Shown: in pieces, positions 1-14,743 of the stretch
Layout of the letters: each line of letters opens with the position of its first letter
How positions within the stretch are numbered: position 1 is the stretch's first letter
From: Rhea pennata
Lineage: Eukaryota > Chordata > Aves > Rheiformes > Rheidae
Assembly (NCBI RefSeq): GCF_028389875.1
Contig: NC_084667.1
Location: 64,334,570-64,398,569 of the forward strand
Length of the DNA: 64,000 nt
Direction of reading: 5' to 3'
Translations under genes and position numbers: made by a program
The notes under the pieces: model-generated
What the model was told of the DNA's origin: nothing
The model's database searches: none
Seen by the model: the letters and a program-made list of their open reading frames with translations, nothing else

Positions 1-3000
1 CTATCACACTGGGGGTACAGCTACAAGGAGAGGCTGGCAGGGAAGCTGTAGGCTCCTCAGCCCCTGCTGGAAAATCATCTGTAGCTGATTAGAGAACTCC
101 AGTTTTTCCCATGTCTTCTTCTCCCTCTGTTCCTGGAAGTTACATTTCTTGCACTAGATTTCTATCAGATCAAAAAAAACAAAAAATCCCTGTTTCAAGG
201 TACATGGGGCAAATTTTAACCACTTGAAAGTTCAGTGCCACATTATCTTCCTCAAGTCCAGGGCTATTATCTTTTGAGAGAAGGGGGAATGTGAAGAGAT
301 AGGGTGAAGGGTACCAGCCAGGGAAGAAATGAAGCAGTGTGGTGGAAGAGGAGAAAGAGGAGTAAGAGAGGAGTGGAAATCAGTGTCTTTCTCAAGCCCA
401 GAGACTGCTGTGGATTTACATCAGCTGTTGCTCTGGCTGTCAGAGGAGAATGAGGTTAGCAGGGATGAATGCATATGCAGCCTACAGGGAAAGCTGCTTT
501 TATTTGCTCATACCTAGCAGAGGTTGATTTTACGGCCTTTGTAGGGGGCCAGCAAAAAGCCAGAGCGTCACTTAAATCCCATTTAAAACTTCAGATTAGG
601 GCTTTAAAAAAAGCAAAAATGTCGAGGTGGAAGTGGCCTGGCCAGATGCTGGCTGTGCTGCTTCAGGAGTTGGTTACAAACCCATCTCACGGTGGTCTCT
701 AGGGAGTTAAGTGAGGCCACTGCCTTACCAGTAGAAAGTCCAGAGCTGTAGCAGAGACAAAGTAAGTGAAAGTTGCCTTAGGCTCAATCTGATTCTCGAT
801 CCTCTTAATGGAGCATAAAACAGTTAACCCTCAGGTCACCAGGTGGATCCCAGCCCAACTCACCAGCCCATTAGGAAGAGGAGCTTATTCTAAAGGAACT
901 AGGAGCCCTCAATAGAGACCTAGCTCTATGTGAAATATCTTAATCCTCCTGAAAAAATCTGGCCCAAATCCTCCTAATTATAGATCTGACTCAGTCTCCA
1001 AGTACCTATGTTACTTTTGCAAAATTAGGACTTTGATGCCTAAGTCAGGTCTTTGAAACGTTTGTCCTTAGTGACTCACCCAAGGTCACACATGAAGCTT
1101 GTGGTAGACCTGGCAACTGCTCCCAAATACCCCTAGTCCTGAGTGTGTTAAATCACAAGACCGTCTCTGTCTTGCTCTCTATTTTGGTCACACTGATTTG
1201 TCCTGCATCATTAAATTTTTACGACGCCTGACTCCAGATCATTTCAAATTTGTACCTCCTGTCTCCACTAAGTGCAGAGCTAAGACTTTTTGTTCTTCTG
1301 AGCACAAGAGCTGGAAATTGAGGACTCAGCAAACAGCACATTCATGGAAATTTCTCTTGTGAGTGCTATCTGTGTAACAAGAGGTACACGCTCCCAGCAT
1401 CTTTCAAAGCATCAGCTTCACAGGTCCTGTCAGTGGATTTCTTTCTCGTAAACAAGAGTTGTATGAATCTGATACAAAACTTGATGATTGCTATTATAGT
1501 CGGCAGAGCAGCAGGTTCCAACTCGTCAATGACCTGGATATTTGGGGAGGTGGCAGTAACTTCTCCTGTCAAGAGATCCCAGGGCATGTGGTCTACTTGG
1601 GATAGAGAGAGCGCAGGAACACTCCTGCCTCCTGCTCCAGCCTCCCAGGCTCTTGGGGACAACATCAAAGCCCTGATCATCTCTCTTTGCTGAGCACACT
1701 TTACTCAAGTTATTTTTTCCCTGGAGGATTTCTGCTTGCTCTCCAGCTGCAATTTCTCTGCTACAAAGACTCTCCCAGGTTCACGTGCTCTTCCTGACTG
1801 GCCCAGTTGGTATGGGATGCTACTTCACCCAGGGGGTCTGCCCTGCCTTGGCTTAATCTACTCCTAAGAGCCACTGTATTGCTGTGCTGTTTGTGATGGG
1901 AAAGAAGAGGTGTTGCGGCTACCCCTGGCCTAAGAGCTACTCTGGGCTGCACCCCTAGGAATGGCCCCACTGGAAAGTTTCTGCCTGGTGATGGCATTGG
2001 TCACTGCAGGACAACGCTTCTTCTGCCTCTGTCTGGCCTTTTTGCTGATTGCACCAGCACACAAGCCTCTCCTCCTCCTCCATCAAGCTTGCAATAGTTT
2101 TAGGTCCATTTACAAGGCTCTGACTGCTATTCTTGCAGGACTGATGTCCTCCCATCTGGAAGCTGCCCATGGCTGATGGTGCTTGGAGACCACGACTGAA
2201 ATACTTGTCTCAAGCTCAGGGCATCATATCAGGAGAACATTCCCTCTGTGGCACAGAGAGGAGCCATTGGGAGACCAGGAGTAACCAGGGGCTCTTACAC
2301 AGCAGCATGGCTTGGAGCAGTGAGAGCCGTGGAGGCTGAGACAGCATCTCTGAGCCTCTTACCTGGGCCAGTTGGACAGGGTACCTCAGTCAGACCCTCT
2401 CTGTGCTCATTGCCCCTCCTGTGCAGACCAGCCCTGAATCACTGGTGACACAAAGGTGTTTCCAAGCTGGCAGAAAGGAAATTACTGTCACACCAACAGT
2501 ACTGGTTACCTTCCCAGTTGCAACCTCTTTAGTCACAGCTGGATTACTAACCCCATTCTTAAATTTTCCATGGAGGCAGCATGACTAAGAGCTGACTCGT
2601 AGGGCTGGTTGCTGCCTTCAGAAACTCCTAGGGAAAGGAATGCTGACAGGACTATTCAGCTGCCCAGGTTGCAGGCCAAAACAGGGGAGCCCGTGTGGTT
2701 GTGTTAGGAATGAGACAGGGATGCTGACTCAGGCACAAGACAGAGAGAAGGATGCAAGAAAAACCAAGAGCCCACTAGGCAGCAGCCACAGCAGGGGTAC
2801 AGGGATGGACATGCTGCCCCATGGGACCACAACATCCACTGGGACAGTGTCACTAGAAAGAAGTTGGACACACATAGCCCAGCTTCTTCCACCTCCTCTG
2901 ACCCACCTTGGTCCCTTCAGAAAAAAAAATGGAGTATCAGTTGGTTTCTGGAGAACAGACCCTAGCTCTTGTGGCAAGCCTGGTCTGTCTCACAAGTTTG

Positions 3001-3490
3001 ACTCATGGCGAGTAGAGGATGAGATCAGATCCCAGAAACACTTTTGTACCTCCTGGACCCATGCCTGGCTTCTGTAAAAGTGACAAAGTAAATGAATGGT
3101 GAAGGTCACCGGCCTCCAGGCTGCAGGGCTCAAACACAGATCAGAAGTATTGCACATATCTCCCAGCTCTCAGTTGCAGGTATCTCACAGTGGCCTGTGC
3201 CACTCTTGGCTCCAGCCCACACCCACACCTCCACAGCGGCCTGGTATTTCCAATGCAGAAGGTGCAGATCATTTGCTTTCCTCCTCATGACCCTGCACTT
3301 CTGCTCTCAGATCTGCCACCCCACTGCATCTAGCACACGAGGGCCAGCAATGTTGGAAGAGGGCCCTGCCCAGGCCTAGCCAACAGCTCTGCTAAGCCCC
3401 TATCTCCTGGGCCAGGAAAGCCATGAGATGTCTTGTGGCCCACAGTGGAAGAAGTTACCCAAGAATAACCTGCTGCTCCCAGACCTACTC
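1..3490. other. noncoding stretch, nothing recognised
   Basis: This stretch is of ordinary composition for an avian intergenic or intronic region. The open frames are short, lack recognisable domains and overlap on both strands, and I found no exon with flanking splice sites that matches a family I know. No tandem repeat or LINE is visible before the CR1 that starts near 3,491. Confidence 0.5.
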
Positions 3491-4077
3491 TCATAGAATC
3501 ACAGAGTCACAGAACGGTTGAGGTTGGAAGGGACCTCTGGAGATCATCCAGTCCAACCCCTCTGCTTAAGCAGGATCACCTAGAGCATGTTAGACAGGGC
3601 TGCATCCACACGGGCTTTGAATCTCTCCAGAGAAGGAGACTCCATAATCTATTGAGCAACCAGTTCCATTGCTCTGTCACTCCCACAGCAAAGAAGTTTT
3701 TCCTTATATTGAGGTGGAACTTCCTGTGATTCAGTTTGTCCCCATTGCGTCTTGTCCTGTCGCTTGGCACCACCAAAAAGAGTCTGGCCCCATCCTCTTG
3801 ACACTCTCCTCTTCCCCAGGCTAAACAGACCCAACTCTCAGCCTTTCCTCATAAGAGAGATGCTCCAGTCCCCTGACCATCTTTGTAGCCCTATGCTGGA
3901 CTCTCTTTGCACCATGTGCGTAGCGCCATGTCTCTCTCGTACTGGGGAGCCCAGAACTGGATGCAGTACTCCAGATAGGGCCTCACCAGGGCTGAGCAGA
4001 GCAGCAGGATCACCTCCCTTGTTCTGCTGGCAACACTGTTCCTAATGCACCCCAGGATACCATTGGCCTTCCCGGCC
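3491..4077 (-). mobile_element. CR1 LINE 3' fragment, minus orientation
   Basis: The block begins with TCATAGAATCACAG, the reverse complement of the CR1 3' terminal repeat. It continues with the reverse complement of the typical CR1 3' UTR and the end of ORF2 (GGTTGGAAGGGACCTCTGGA is diagnostic). The reverse strand encodes degraded pieces of the C-terminal ORF2 region that follows the reverse transcriptase. It is 5' truncated near 4,077, as most CR1 copies are, and contains indels and stops, so it is an old dead insertion. Confidence 0.93.
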
Positions 4078-7000
4078 TCTCAGCAAAAGCCATGGCAATT
4101 TCCATCCCAGTGCAAACCTGGGATGCAGAGGCAGGAGGAAGGGGAATTTCTCACTGGGGCTGAAATGATGGGAACAAATTTATGCTACCCCAGCACTGTC
4201 TGCCTAGGCGATGGGAATGTGAGCTCAGCCCTGAGGCAAGTTAAAGGGCTTCTAAAAAAAAACTTTGTATTGGATCCATTATTCTTCCAAAAGCTTGTTG
4301 GCACCATGCCAGGTAGAAACCTTTGATTCTGTAAATACACCACAATTATCATCCTGAGGAGTCTCAGCTATCAGGCTTCCCCGAAAGATCAGCAGGATGC
4401 CAGAGAGGTGCTTAAATCATTTGATCGTAAGAAAGCCTTGGGCTGTAACAGCTTCCCCGCTGCTCCGAAAAAGCCACCCCTCTCCCAACAGCTTGGTTCC
4501 ATTTTTCTCCTGATTATACAGTCACTGGTGGAGGCAGGGCAGCGAGCGCTGAGGAAATCAGGCCACTGGGGTTCCTGGTGATTTCACCAGGCCTGAGACC
4601 GGAGCTCGCTGTGATTTATGAGCTTGCAGGAATCTCCCCATGGAGTTATCTCCCCCTCCCTGCTTTTTATTGCAGTACAGACACAGATTCAGAGATAGAG
4701 CTTTTCTGGGTACTGTAGCAAGCTCAGTCTGTTTGACAGCTGCAAATATTTTTCTCCAACATTGCACAGACCCATGTGAGCATGCTGTTACTGCCAGCAT
4801 CGCGTTCAGGTCCTCGCCACCACCCAGCACGGAGCAGCTCACTGTTGCCTGTGCATCTCTGAGCACGCATAACAAAACGCTTGCCAGACGTAGCACCCAC
4901 TCTCTGACTTCCATCTCTCGCTCACAAGTCCCCTAAGCTCTCCCCGTCTCCTCAAGGTAGGCTTTTATTACTTTTAAATTGCTAGCAATTTTTTTTCCAG
5001 AGGCATTTTTTATTTTCTATGGATTATACAAATCCTGCCCTTCTGCAATGCTCTCCAGTCCAAGGCTGGGATTTTGCAAGGAGATTTAGGGGAGTTAGGT
5101 GTTCAACTTTCAGCGGGAGCTGAGTGCTTCTCTCCTTTTAGAAATCCCACTTTAAAGCAGGTCGTCAGTACTTTTCTGCGGCTGTTTTTCTTAGCAGTCT
5201 AAATAAAGCTTTCAAGTCTCAATTCATTGATGTGAGGCCAGATTCAGAGACTGTCAGTTCCTTTGTGTATCCTCAACTTGTCCAGGGGTGTTTGGTTTTA
5301 TTTTGGGATCGGTGGCTGTTTCTGGGGGTTGCTGCAAAGCTGTGCGTTTAGCAAGCCCCTCCTAGCACGATCCTCGGCCGGCCGGGTATCGCATTCGCTC
5401 ACAGCGCTGCTGAACCCTGCCCCTGCAGCTCACGTCTACATGCCTCTCCGTGCATCGGCAAAGGATTTTGCAAGCAGGAATTAAGCGTGCCTTGCACAGG
5501 GACAGGCCTGAACTTTGTGTTTTTAGGTCTGCTAGCCGAGGTTGTGGTGAAGAGCTGCAGATCACATAACTAGCGAGTGGCAGGGCCTCCTGGTGTGGGT
5601 CATCCTCCCTCTCCTGCCCCCTCCCCGCCTCCCCCGAGGGAAGGTGTGCAACTTGCTCGGACAATCTCCTCCCTAACGCTCAGCTGTGGCAGAGGTTTGG
5701 GCTGGCTTGCCCACTAAGCCAGTGTCCAGGCTCTCCTTCCCAAGCCTCAGTTGCCGCCCTCATGCCCCAGAGCATAGGTGGAGTTTCTTCCCAGTGGAAA
5801 TGAATTATTTATGCGGACGACAAGGGAAGACTGATCCCCTCTGGTGACACACAGCTATTATCACCACAAGCTTGTCACTTAGGAGCAGGTTTGGCAGAGG
5901 CTGAAAAGGGTTTGAATCAGTGGAGTGTCCCCTTTCCGTCTGCACCGGTTGCATTTCTCACTGGAACCAGTGTTAGGGGCTCGCTCTGCTCCGGAAGGCT
6001 TCAGTTTCAACAGACCCAGGGTTGATCTTGCTCCAAACTCCCGCTTCTCCTGGCCTGTCCCAGCCAGCTGCCCCATTTGGGGCTTAGCTCCGGTTCCGAG
6101 ACAATACAACTCACCCCAGAAATCTATAAGCTAGCAACAGGCTGAGACTAAAAATCCACTCCTATCCTTTACCAAATCCACCACCCTCCGCTCACTTAGG
6201 ATGCTCTGGGCATGATTCTATACTCATTATCTTCATTTGGCTTGAGATTAGGCTGCAATCTTCCCAGATAATAGCTTTATTAGCTCCCTATTATTCTTTC
6301 TACATTATTTATTTACACTAAGTCCAGAAGAACACTCAAAGCTTTCACTAGGACAGTAGTATTGTTTCAGTGGACAACATTTTACGCTGTATTTCTCACC
6401 CTGGCAAAGATCCTGTGTGGAAGGAGCTACCGCAGGCCAAACATGCTCTCCCTGATGAGACCGTCCTTGGCTGAAGGAAGCTTTGCACGTTAGGGACACA
6501 TGACCGCACGCGAGTGAGAGGTGGCAGCTTCCCAGGCTTTTGGCACAGGCATCGGGCCGTTTGGTCCCCTCTCCCTGCTGCTCCAGCCAGGGGCTCTGCC
6601 AGGGCCAGCCTGGCCGAGGGATCACGAATGCCCATGGTGCTCCCCACAGGAGGCTCCTTTGTGGCCACCCACGAGATTGCTGCCGTGCTCCAGCATGGGC
6701 TGGCACCAACCCTCCCTTGGCTGGGACGAGGTCTCTCTGGCTGCCACCTCTCCCGAAACAAAGCCTGGGGCCTGGATGCTAAATGAAATTAGCATCTATT
6801 AATTACTGATTTAATTAGAACGAGGACAGGCAAATGCTTGGCCCTCTGGCTTTGGCCCTGCTCACCAGTGAAGACGAGGAGCGTCAGCCATTCTCCCACT
6901 CGCCCCAGCAGCGAGGAGCATTGCCGACCCGCAGCAGCCCAGTGCACTGGGTCATTACAAAGATCGCCTGGGAGTATTTCTCTGTATGTTGGCAGAATTA

Positions 7001-10000
7001 CCCAGCCCATATTTTCCACTGACTTAGAGTCACTGAGGAGAATGACTGAACATGAATCTCTGTTCACCTTTTTCTTAACAACCTCAGCATGAAAACCGCA
7101 GCCTGGCCTCCTCGCAATCTGTTCTTCTTGCGGGTGCAAGGATCGCTATCTGTCATGGCACAGGCGCTCTCTGTTATTTTCCGAATGACTCTTTCCCAGG
7201 TACCTTTTTTGAAATTAGAGGTACGAACGATGCCATTACCACACCCAAGTCCAGTTTAAATGGACTAAAGTCAGGTTGGCTGTACTTCCTGCTCACATGC
7301 TCCCTATTTTCCCCCTGCTGCCCATTGCTTCTGGTGCCGAGCACTGCCCTGCATAACTCCCCAGAGAGGAGGCTCCAGGTAAGTCCTACCACCGGCTTGT
7401 GCTCAGCAACAGCAAAGCAGAACTGGAGAGGCACTGCATTCACCAAAATATGTTCTTGAAAGAACCTAAATAGCCCCATTCACCCCAGTTCAATCCTGGA
7501 TTGTGCTCTGCTGGAGGAATTCCCACTCTAGGAGCAAACACTTACAATGTACAGCCCACAACACAAGTGCTGCAGTTCACCCAGCAAACCCGGCAGATGC
7601 TGTGGTCTAACTTTGATGTATCTTTCTTTACTATTCAAAACAGTCCCTCCCGGAAGGAGTTGGGTTGGAGGCTGCTTATAAAAGCTGCTGCTGTTTTTAT
7701 TGGGCTGCTGTCCATCTGTTTAAAACATGGATGTCCTAAGTAGCTTTGCCGGCAGAAGGAGGCTCTGAATATTGTCCCTGTGTTCAGAATGGCTTTTAGA
7801 AAAGATGTTTAACATCATCCATCTTGCAAGCCTCTCAAAGTGCTGCCTTATCCCTGGGGTTTGGTGTAAACACTTGGCTTCAGAGAAGGTGAGAGAGAAG
7901 AGGGCAGATTGTACGGTTAAAAGCTGGTCTGCGTCAGAAGCGATGCAATTTGTAGCTGCTTGGAAACACCCTGGCAGAGGAACAGGGTATCTGCATGACA
8001 CACCTCTCCAGTCCTGGCCCAGCCCAAAGGGAGCCTGCCAGCCCAGGGCTGCTGCGACAATGCTGCCCACTGCTCTGGGACACCAGAGACAAAGCCCTAA
8101 AGGAGCTAAGATATAGAGCACGTACATTCTTCTTTGTTCAGTGTCTACTCAAAAGCAACCAGACATCTCTGGAAACAAGCTCTGGAAAACACTTCCTAGA
8201 CAGTTCCCTTTTGAGAGACCCCTCCCCTGCTTTCTGGAGCTGCCAGCAACATACCACCATTGCATTGCCATCAGTTGAAGCTCTGGTGAGCCAAGAAGGG
8301 ATGAGCTAGCTGGTACTCACCATGCTTGCATCTTCTATTGAACCACGAGAAAGAAATCTCCATCCCTGCCCTCCCTGTGATCCACTCTTCCTTATCCAAC
8401 CTGGGACTCTGTGGCCCAAAAGCCAGCCCACACCACCCACCTACAGCATGTCCTGTGACTCCATCTGCTCCTCTGTCCCTCACCCACAGACTTGCAATCA
8501 GGATGTATCTTACTCAGGCATTAACATGCAGGGAGGTTGCATGGCACCATAAAGAGGGCCTCAGTCCTATTTGTGCGTCCTACAGCCCTGGCTCCTAGGA
8601 CCTAGGCTGCGAGTGGGTGGCTTGCCCAGGACTGAACAGTGCACCAGTGTCAAAGGAGGGAAGTGGGACAAGGACCCTCCTCTTTGCTGTGCCATAGACC
8701 TGGCCTTACTCTGAGCTAAAAAGAAATGAACTGGACATGCAGCTTACCACCACTGCACAAGGCAACTCGCAGCTGGAGCTGCCAGGGAATTATCAGCTGC
8801 TCTTGTGGCTGTGCAGAGAAGCCAGGAGTCTCACTGAAAGGTTACTGATTTCATTTTGGCCCTGGGGAGCTGTGTTGGACGAACTGCTGTATAATCCCTG
8901 TACATTCCAGCCTGCAGAATGGCATTGTAATATTTTTCTCTTATCATCACGCAGCTTTGGAAGCTCTTATTTGATCTCCTTTATCCATGTGAATGTGTCC
9001 AAGAACACAGCATTCACTGCCTGCAGAATGGCTTCTATTGTTCCTTTTGTTCGCGGGCTCTGGCTACTCCTCCGGTCTCCTCACTCCCTTTGTTATAACA
9101 GCGATCAGACAAATTCTGCACGTAAAAAAAGTATCTTTACAGACCAATCTTAACATGAGCTCAGCTGTGGAAGAGGCAGATGACATATTTTCTTGAACAT
9201 TATAGATACGCTTCCTGTGATCCAGAGCGGAGTGTGGTGAAACGCACCCTGAGGTCCGACAGTGGATTAGTTACATTTAACTTCAACCAGGATCTACTCA
9301 CACTTGCCCAAGGCAAATTGCTCCAAACTAAAGCTGAAAATACACAGCACCAGACTGGGCACTTTGGCCGATACATCTGTTCCTCCTGAAAGAGCTGTCC
9401 CTGTTCGTTCAAATAAATCCACTGTAACACAGTAAATCAACCTGGAAGAGAAACAAAGAATCTGAAAGACTTGTGAGATATGGTTCAGCATTTCAGTTTT
9501 ATTTTCTGCTTCTCCTAACACAAAAGCTTTTTCATGACTTCACGCTGAAAACAGGCTGGAATCCTGGAATCTCACCCTTGATTTTTAAAACATTTAATTT
9601 AGAGGTGTTTTTTGTGAGTGTGGAACTGAATACAGCGCTTTTCTAAACGAGGCCTTCAGCTTTGCAGCGAAGTCTCTCAATACCAGCTGAGTACACTTCT
9701 AGATTAGCTCCTTCCTACATCTCCTTTCAGACAGGTAGGTGTGCAACAGTTCATCCTAAAATGACCTGCACAATCTCTGTTGTCTGAGCTGTTTCAAAAT
9801 AAACCACAGACAAACCTCAGCTCCTTCTGAAAAAATGATCTTCTCTTAATCTTCCTCACCAAGAACCTGTAGGAAGATGTAAAATTGTACAAATTGGAAG
9901 TCTGGTACAGCTGGGTTAGAGTAGGCTGAATTAGTCATCAAAGTTACAGCTGCAGGATGTTAATCTGTTGGCTATTTCTAAGCTAATTATTTTTATTTCT

Positions 10001-13000
10001 GTTTACCAAATAAGAGAACAACATTATTGATTAGGCCTTGAGGCATGATGCCTCACTGGTGGTGGTAAAATAAAGATGACACAGAGGTTGCTTGCACACA
10101 GATTAAGGTGTACTCCTTAATTAAGCCTGAGTCATCAGTTCATTGTAAGTAGGATTGAAAGATGACCCAGAAAGACTGTACACGCATGAAAGCTGCTTGC
10201 TGCTGTGGGCAGTTTCCTGGGACTGTTTAAAGCCCAGATCCTGCAGTTTGTGGTGTTCAGTTAGCTGCACAGACAACTGGTGAGACAGGCTGGAAACTGC
10301 TGGTTGAGGGGCTGGATGTGTGCCTTGGCTTTCTGAGCTGCCTTACATGGAACGATTCTTGAGACGGATCTTGTGTGGGCTGGAGGCAGAAGACTTTTTT
10401 CCTAGGTTTTGTTACTTTTTGCACTGAATTACGTGGGGAGAATTATTTACTGCTATTAAGAGTTCCATGAATTGTAGTGATGTTAATCTAAATGCTTCCC
10501 AAATTACAAATTAAACTTGCTGACATTATGATTTAAAAAAATAAATAAAAGTTGTTTTTCTCTCTGGCTTCCTTCTTTGAGGGTTTTGTGCTTTTTAGAA
10601 GGTGTCTTGGCTCTTTTCCTTGAAGAAACAACTCTTTCTGCAAAAGTGAGAATCTATAACTCAGTCACCCGACTCCAGAAGCAGGTGTCCCCAAAAGCTC
10701 TGGGGAAAACACCCAACCTCCAAAAGAAAGACTTGGACAAAGCCCACTAAAGTGGGCAGTGTAAGTAGGAGCACTCATTTCGGTGCCCAGGAGTCAAACA
10801 CTCTCCGACTTAATCTCATTGCTCTTAGCAGAGGACTTTCATAGACTTATTACTGGGGACTGATTATTTGATCCACAGATGGGTGAAAAGAAAAAAAAAA
10901 ACAGTGACTGATTATAAATGTGGCCTTTGTAATATACCTGACTGCAGTGACTCTTAACAGGCTTATTGGAAGGTATATTAACCCTCCTCAGTGGGTGGAG
11001 GGGAGGGAGCTAATCCTGTATTAGCAACTAGTTCTTCTACCGCAGTGAACTGGAGATGTCCCTTGGGAAAGAGCAAACCTTGCGTCTCCCTGCCCTATGT
11101 GCCCTTGCAGGCAGAAATACTGGCTTTGGGGAGGCAGAGAAGGAGGCTACAGAGGGGATAAGGCTTGAGCCACATTGGGACCCCACTGTCCTGGATGAGG
11201 GCTGCCTGAAGGTGCTCAGTGTCCTCCTCTTCGTTGAGGCAAAGCCTGGTCACGTGGAAAACAGCAAAACCCTCTGCACTTTGCACTCCTATTTTCCACC
11301 AAGGCGAACTGTCCCCCGAGGTAACTCTGCCCTTGTTTTGTGCATTAGCCACCTGGTTTCTATGTGAGGAAGAGCCGGCTCTGCATTCCCGGAATCACAG
11401 TTTACCCATTGATCAAATGGGAATGCTGGGACGAGCATTGGACCATTTTGCCTCAGACGCCTCAGCAGAGGGATGAAGGAGCAAAATAACCATCACTCCA
11501 CCAAGCCCTATGTGTCCCTCTATGCTACTCAAAGCGATAGCAAAGAATAAACCTCCTACCTACCTCTCCAAATTCTTTCTAATTAGAGAAAGAAAAGTCA
11601 ATACCCAGACTGTTGAATGAAGCACATGGAACAAAATGCCCTCCTCTCCTGGAGGAGAGTGCTGAAAGAGCCATGTGTGAGCCTACTTTTCCTAGAACCT
11701 CTGTTGACTCTAGGTGACTATTTTGGCTCACCAAAGTGTACTGAAGGAGCCCAATTTCAGCGGGCAACTTGCAACCAGGCCCTTGAAGGGGAAAAAGCAA
11801 CAAATAAACAAAACTGCCCCCACTGCTGTGAATGGGTCATATCTTGGCCTCCCCAGACAGAGGTTTGAAAAGCATTTGACAATTTGTGATATACAAAGGG
11901 TGGTGCATGACCCCCACTACGAGGATGTCGAGGCTATATGAGGCTCATTATATCCTTCTATGCTCCTGTCCATGAAGAGAGATGGTATCTCCTACCTTGT
12001 GCTTCCTCTCACTGCAGCTCTCCACCAGCTCAGCTTCCTCTACGACATCAGAGCTTCTTGCCTTCATCATCACAGCCCACCAGACACCACCCTGGCTGAG
12101 CACAGGTTTAGTCAAGCTGCCGGTGAACATCTCATCATCCCTGTGGTGCTCTCCTCTTTGGCCACAGAGATCCCAGCAAGTAATGGTAGGCCAAGATGTT
12201 GAGACCATACCCTTGTGAAAAGCAGCATTTTCTGCATCCTTCTGTTTCTCTGTCTGCCTGTTTTTATCCACCATTTGTTTCTTCTCCTAAATTCTTGGGT
12301 ATCTTGGATGGAAGGAAATGCCCCTTCGCTCTGTACATGTCTGATATCTCTTGCAGTGCTATCCTGGCTCCCAGGTGCAGCTTGTGGGACTCTGTGGTGA
12401 TGGAGTTGGCAGTTGTAATATTAAATGCTGGAGCACCAGGGTTGCACATTGCCGTTAGCAGCTCATTTTCCTCTACAGCTGGTCGAAAGCTTCCTGCTGA
12501 AAGGCAGTTACATTGCAAATGGTTGTTACTGCAGAATGGATGCATCCTATGGGAAGGTGCCAGTTTTGCTGACCTTTCCCCATTTCCTATCATTAATCTG
12601 AAGGGGGGAAAAAAATCTTTTATTCTCTTATTGGGTCACCCCAGGCCTCATCACTTCAGTTTGGCCAGCTGCATTGAGTTTGTGTGAATTTGATGTTACT
12701 CTATGTCCTTCTGAGTTGCTGGTTATTTGGGTGCCTTGTAGGAAATGCTGTCAAAGCTGGGTGGAAAAACAGGTACAAAAGGCTCCTGGGAACAGCACTG
12801 TGGACAGTGTGTATCATGCCAAATTGAGCAGGAAAGGAAGGCTTGAGTGCACCTAGAACATTTGTAACAAATACTGTTCTGTGGGAAAATGTGGATATTT
12901 TGCTCTAATTTTATTCGAAAACAAATGTTCAAATCTTTTTTTCCCTAGAAATAGAAAACTTGATTTTCTACCAACCTCCTGCTTGCAATCTTTGATTTGT

Positions 13001-14700
13001 TTCTTAGAGGAAACTTTCTTTTTGCATAGTGTTTGTGGCAAAACCAGAAGTAATTGTGTACACCAAAATGCTCCTTTCTTGTGTACCACCAGCATAAGAC
13101 ACTTATTTTTTACCTACCAGGTACAACAAGGCCCTGAGGGAAGCTGAGTTAAGCCCTGGCAGTGAGTTACAGTGCGTAGCACTCCACAAATACAATCACT
13201 GTGATTTATGACTGCTGAGATTACATAGATTTTGTTTGGTAGCGAGGAGTGATGGCTGATGTCCCTCTAAGTGCTTATCGTTTCTGGCAGCTTAATTGAA
13301 TCCTGTTAACAGATACTGTGAAACAGATAAACATTTCTGTTGTTAGCAGTTCTCATTGGAATAGCAAAGCCTGGCGTTTGCATTATTTCCCTGTTTTCAG
13401 GTATCTCCCTTTGAAGTCAGAGGGTGTGGAAAAGACCTTTTTAAATATGCTACAAACAGAGCACATTATTCCTTTATTTGGCATTAGGACATCTGAGCAG
13501 GAGAGAAACCTCCCCTGAAGAGCGATAAGGGAGGCAGTGCCCATGGGGCTCACTGAGGCGAGAGCAAGGGGTGGAGGCACTTTTTTGGTGGGGTGAGTAT
13601 GCTAGCTGGGGGGGCCAAGCGTGGTGCTGAGCCCAGAGGCATCCCATGGGCAGGCTGCAGAGGTGTCATAGCACATGCTGCACGAGAGAGCCCTGGGCAG
13701 GAGAGAGTGTGCAGGAGGCCTCAGTCGCTGGCTGTGGGACGCGGTGGCTAGGATAAGGTGAGCAAGGGCTGGCCCCACTCCCTGACAGCTGCTGAGGCAG
13801 CTTGGCAACTCCAGCCTGCTACTGCAGATATCACCTTTCAGCTCAGGAAGCCTTGGAAACGAAGTGCTTTGCTTTTAACCTGCAATGTGGATTTACACCT
13901 ACACTGAGTTTCTATTCCGGATTGATGCATCTCTTATTTCGTGTGCAGAGAACTTGGACTTGACTATGACTCTTCCATGTTTTGTGAAAGCCTCGCCCTC
14001 CCCGCGGGCATTGAAGCTCTTGCCACCAGGTGATCAAAAAAGGAGTTAACTGTGACAACATGAGAGTCCAGCCAAGGCCTGTAAGATGCTTCAAGGGTAT
14101 CTCTGCAATGCAAGAGCTGGTAGATGGAAAAGCAGCAGCCAGGCGTTCCCAGCAGGCTTGCAGGTCACTGGTGAGGAGTTATACAGGAGACCCTGTGTCG
14201 CTGGGGCAGCCGAGCTCTGCCAACAGCAGCGTTTGTCTGCACCCAGGGGAGGAACAAACCAGAACTCAGCAAAGGAAGATGGAGAAAGTTCCATACTTCA
14301 AAACTTGTGGGTGCAGGAGAGAGAAAAAGAGAGGCTAAAATCTGGAAGGAGGTTTGCAATGGGCTGCCCAGGGTTCAGCTACAGCAGTGCAGATGCCTGT
14401 GGCCAGGACTGACTTTTAGGAAAGACTAAGTCAGGTGCACAGGTCACACCTTTTGCAGCACCTGAGTTGGGTTAGTCTTTCATCCACTTTCATGCACTGT
14501 GGTGTTATCTTTTTCTCAGGAAAGCCATAGAACTGGGTAGAACTTAAATTATACTCCAGAGAAGTTGGCTCATTTATCTAGTGGAGGTCATAATAAGGGA
14601 GTCAGGATTCCAGTTATAGCTCAGCACAGCAGATGTAGCTGGTTTTGCAGATGATAAAAATACAGCCTTGTCTCAGGAATGCTGCAGAAATGAGGAGTGT
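4078..14700. other. noncoding stretch, no gene recognised
   Basis: I see no supported exon. Short open frames occur on both strands, for example around 6,305-6,800 where the sequence is GC-rich, but they overlap one another and show no family motifs. A 13-base motif, CCTGCAGAATGGC, occurs near 8,911 and again near 9,019, probably by chance or as an old small duplication. The region may be introns or intergenic sequence next to the channel gene. Confidence 0.45.
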
Positions 14701-14743
14701 GTGTGTGTTCTTTTTTGTTTTGTTTTGTTGTTTTTTTTTCCCA
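14698..14743. repeat. GT run followed by T-rich low-complexity tract
   Basis: A short (TG)n run is followed by TTTTGTTTTG-type repeats and a T9 run. This is simple low-complexity DNA with no sign of function. Confidence 0.7.

Noticed and set aside
6305-6802. Cluster of overlapping frames of 80-134 residues on both strands
   Set aside because: They overlap in five frames with no motif, typical of locally GC-rich noncoding DNA.
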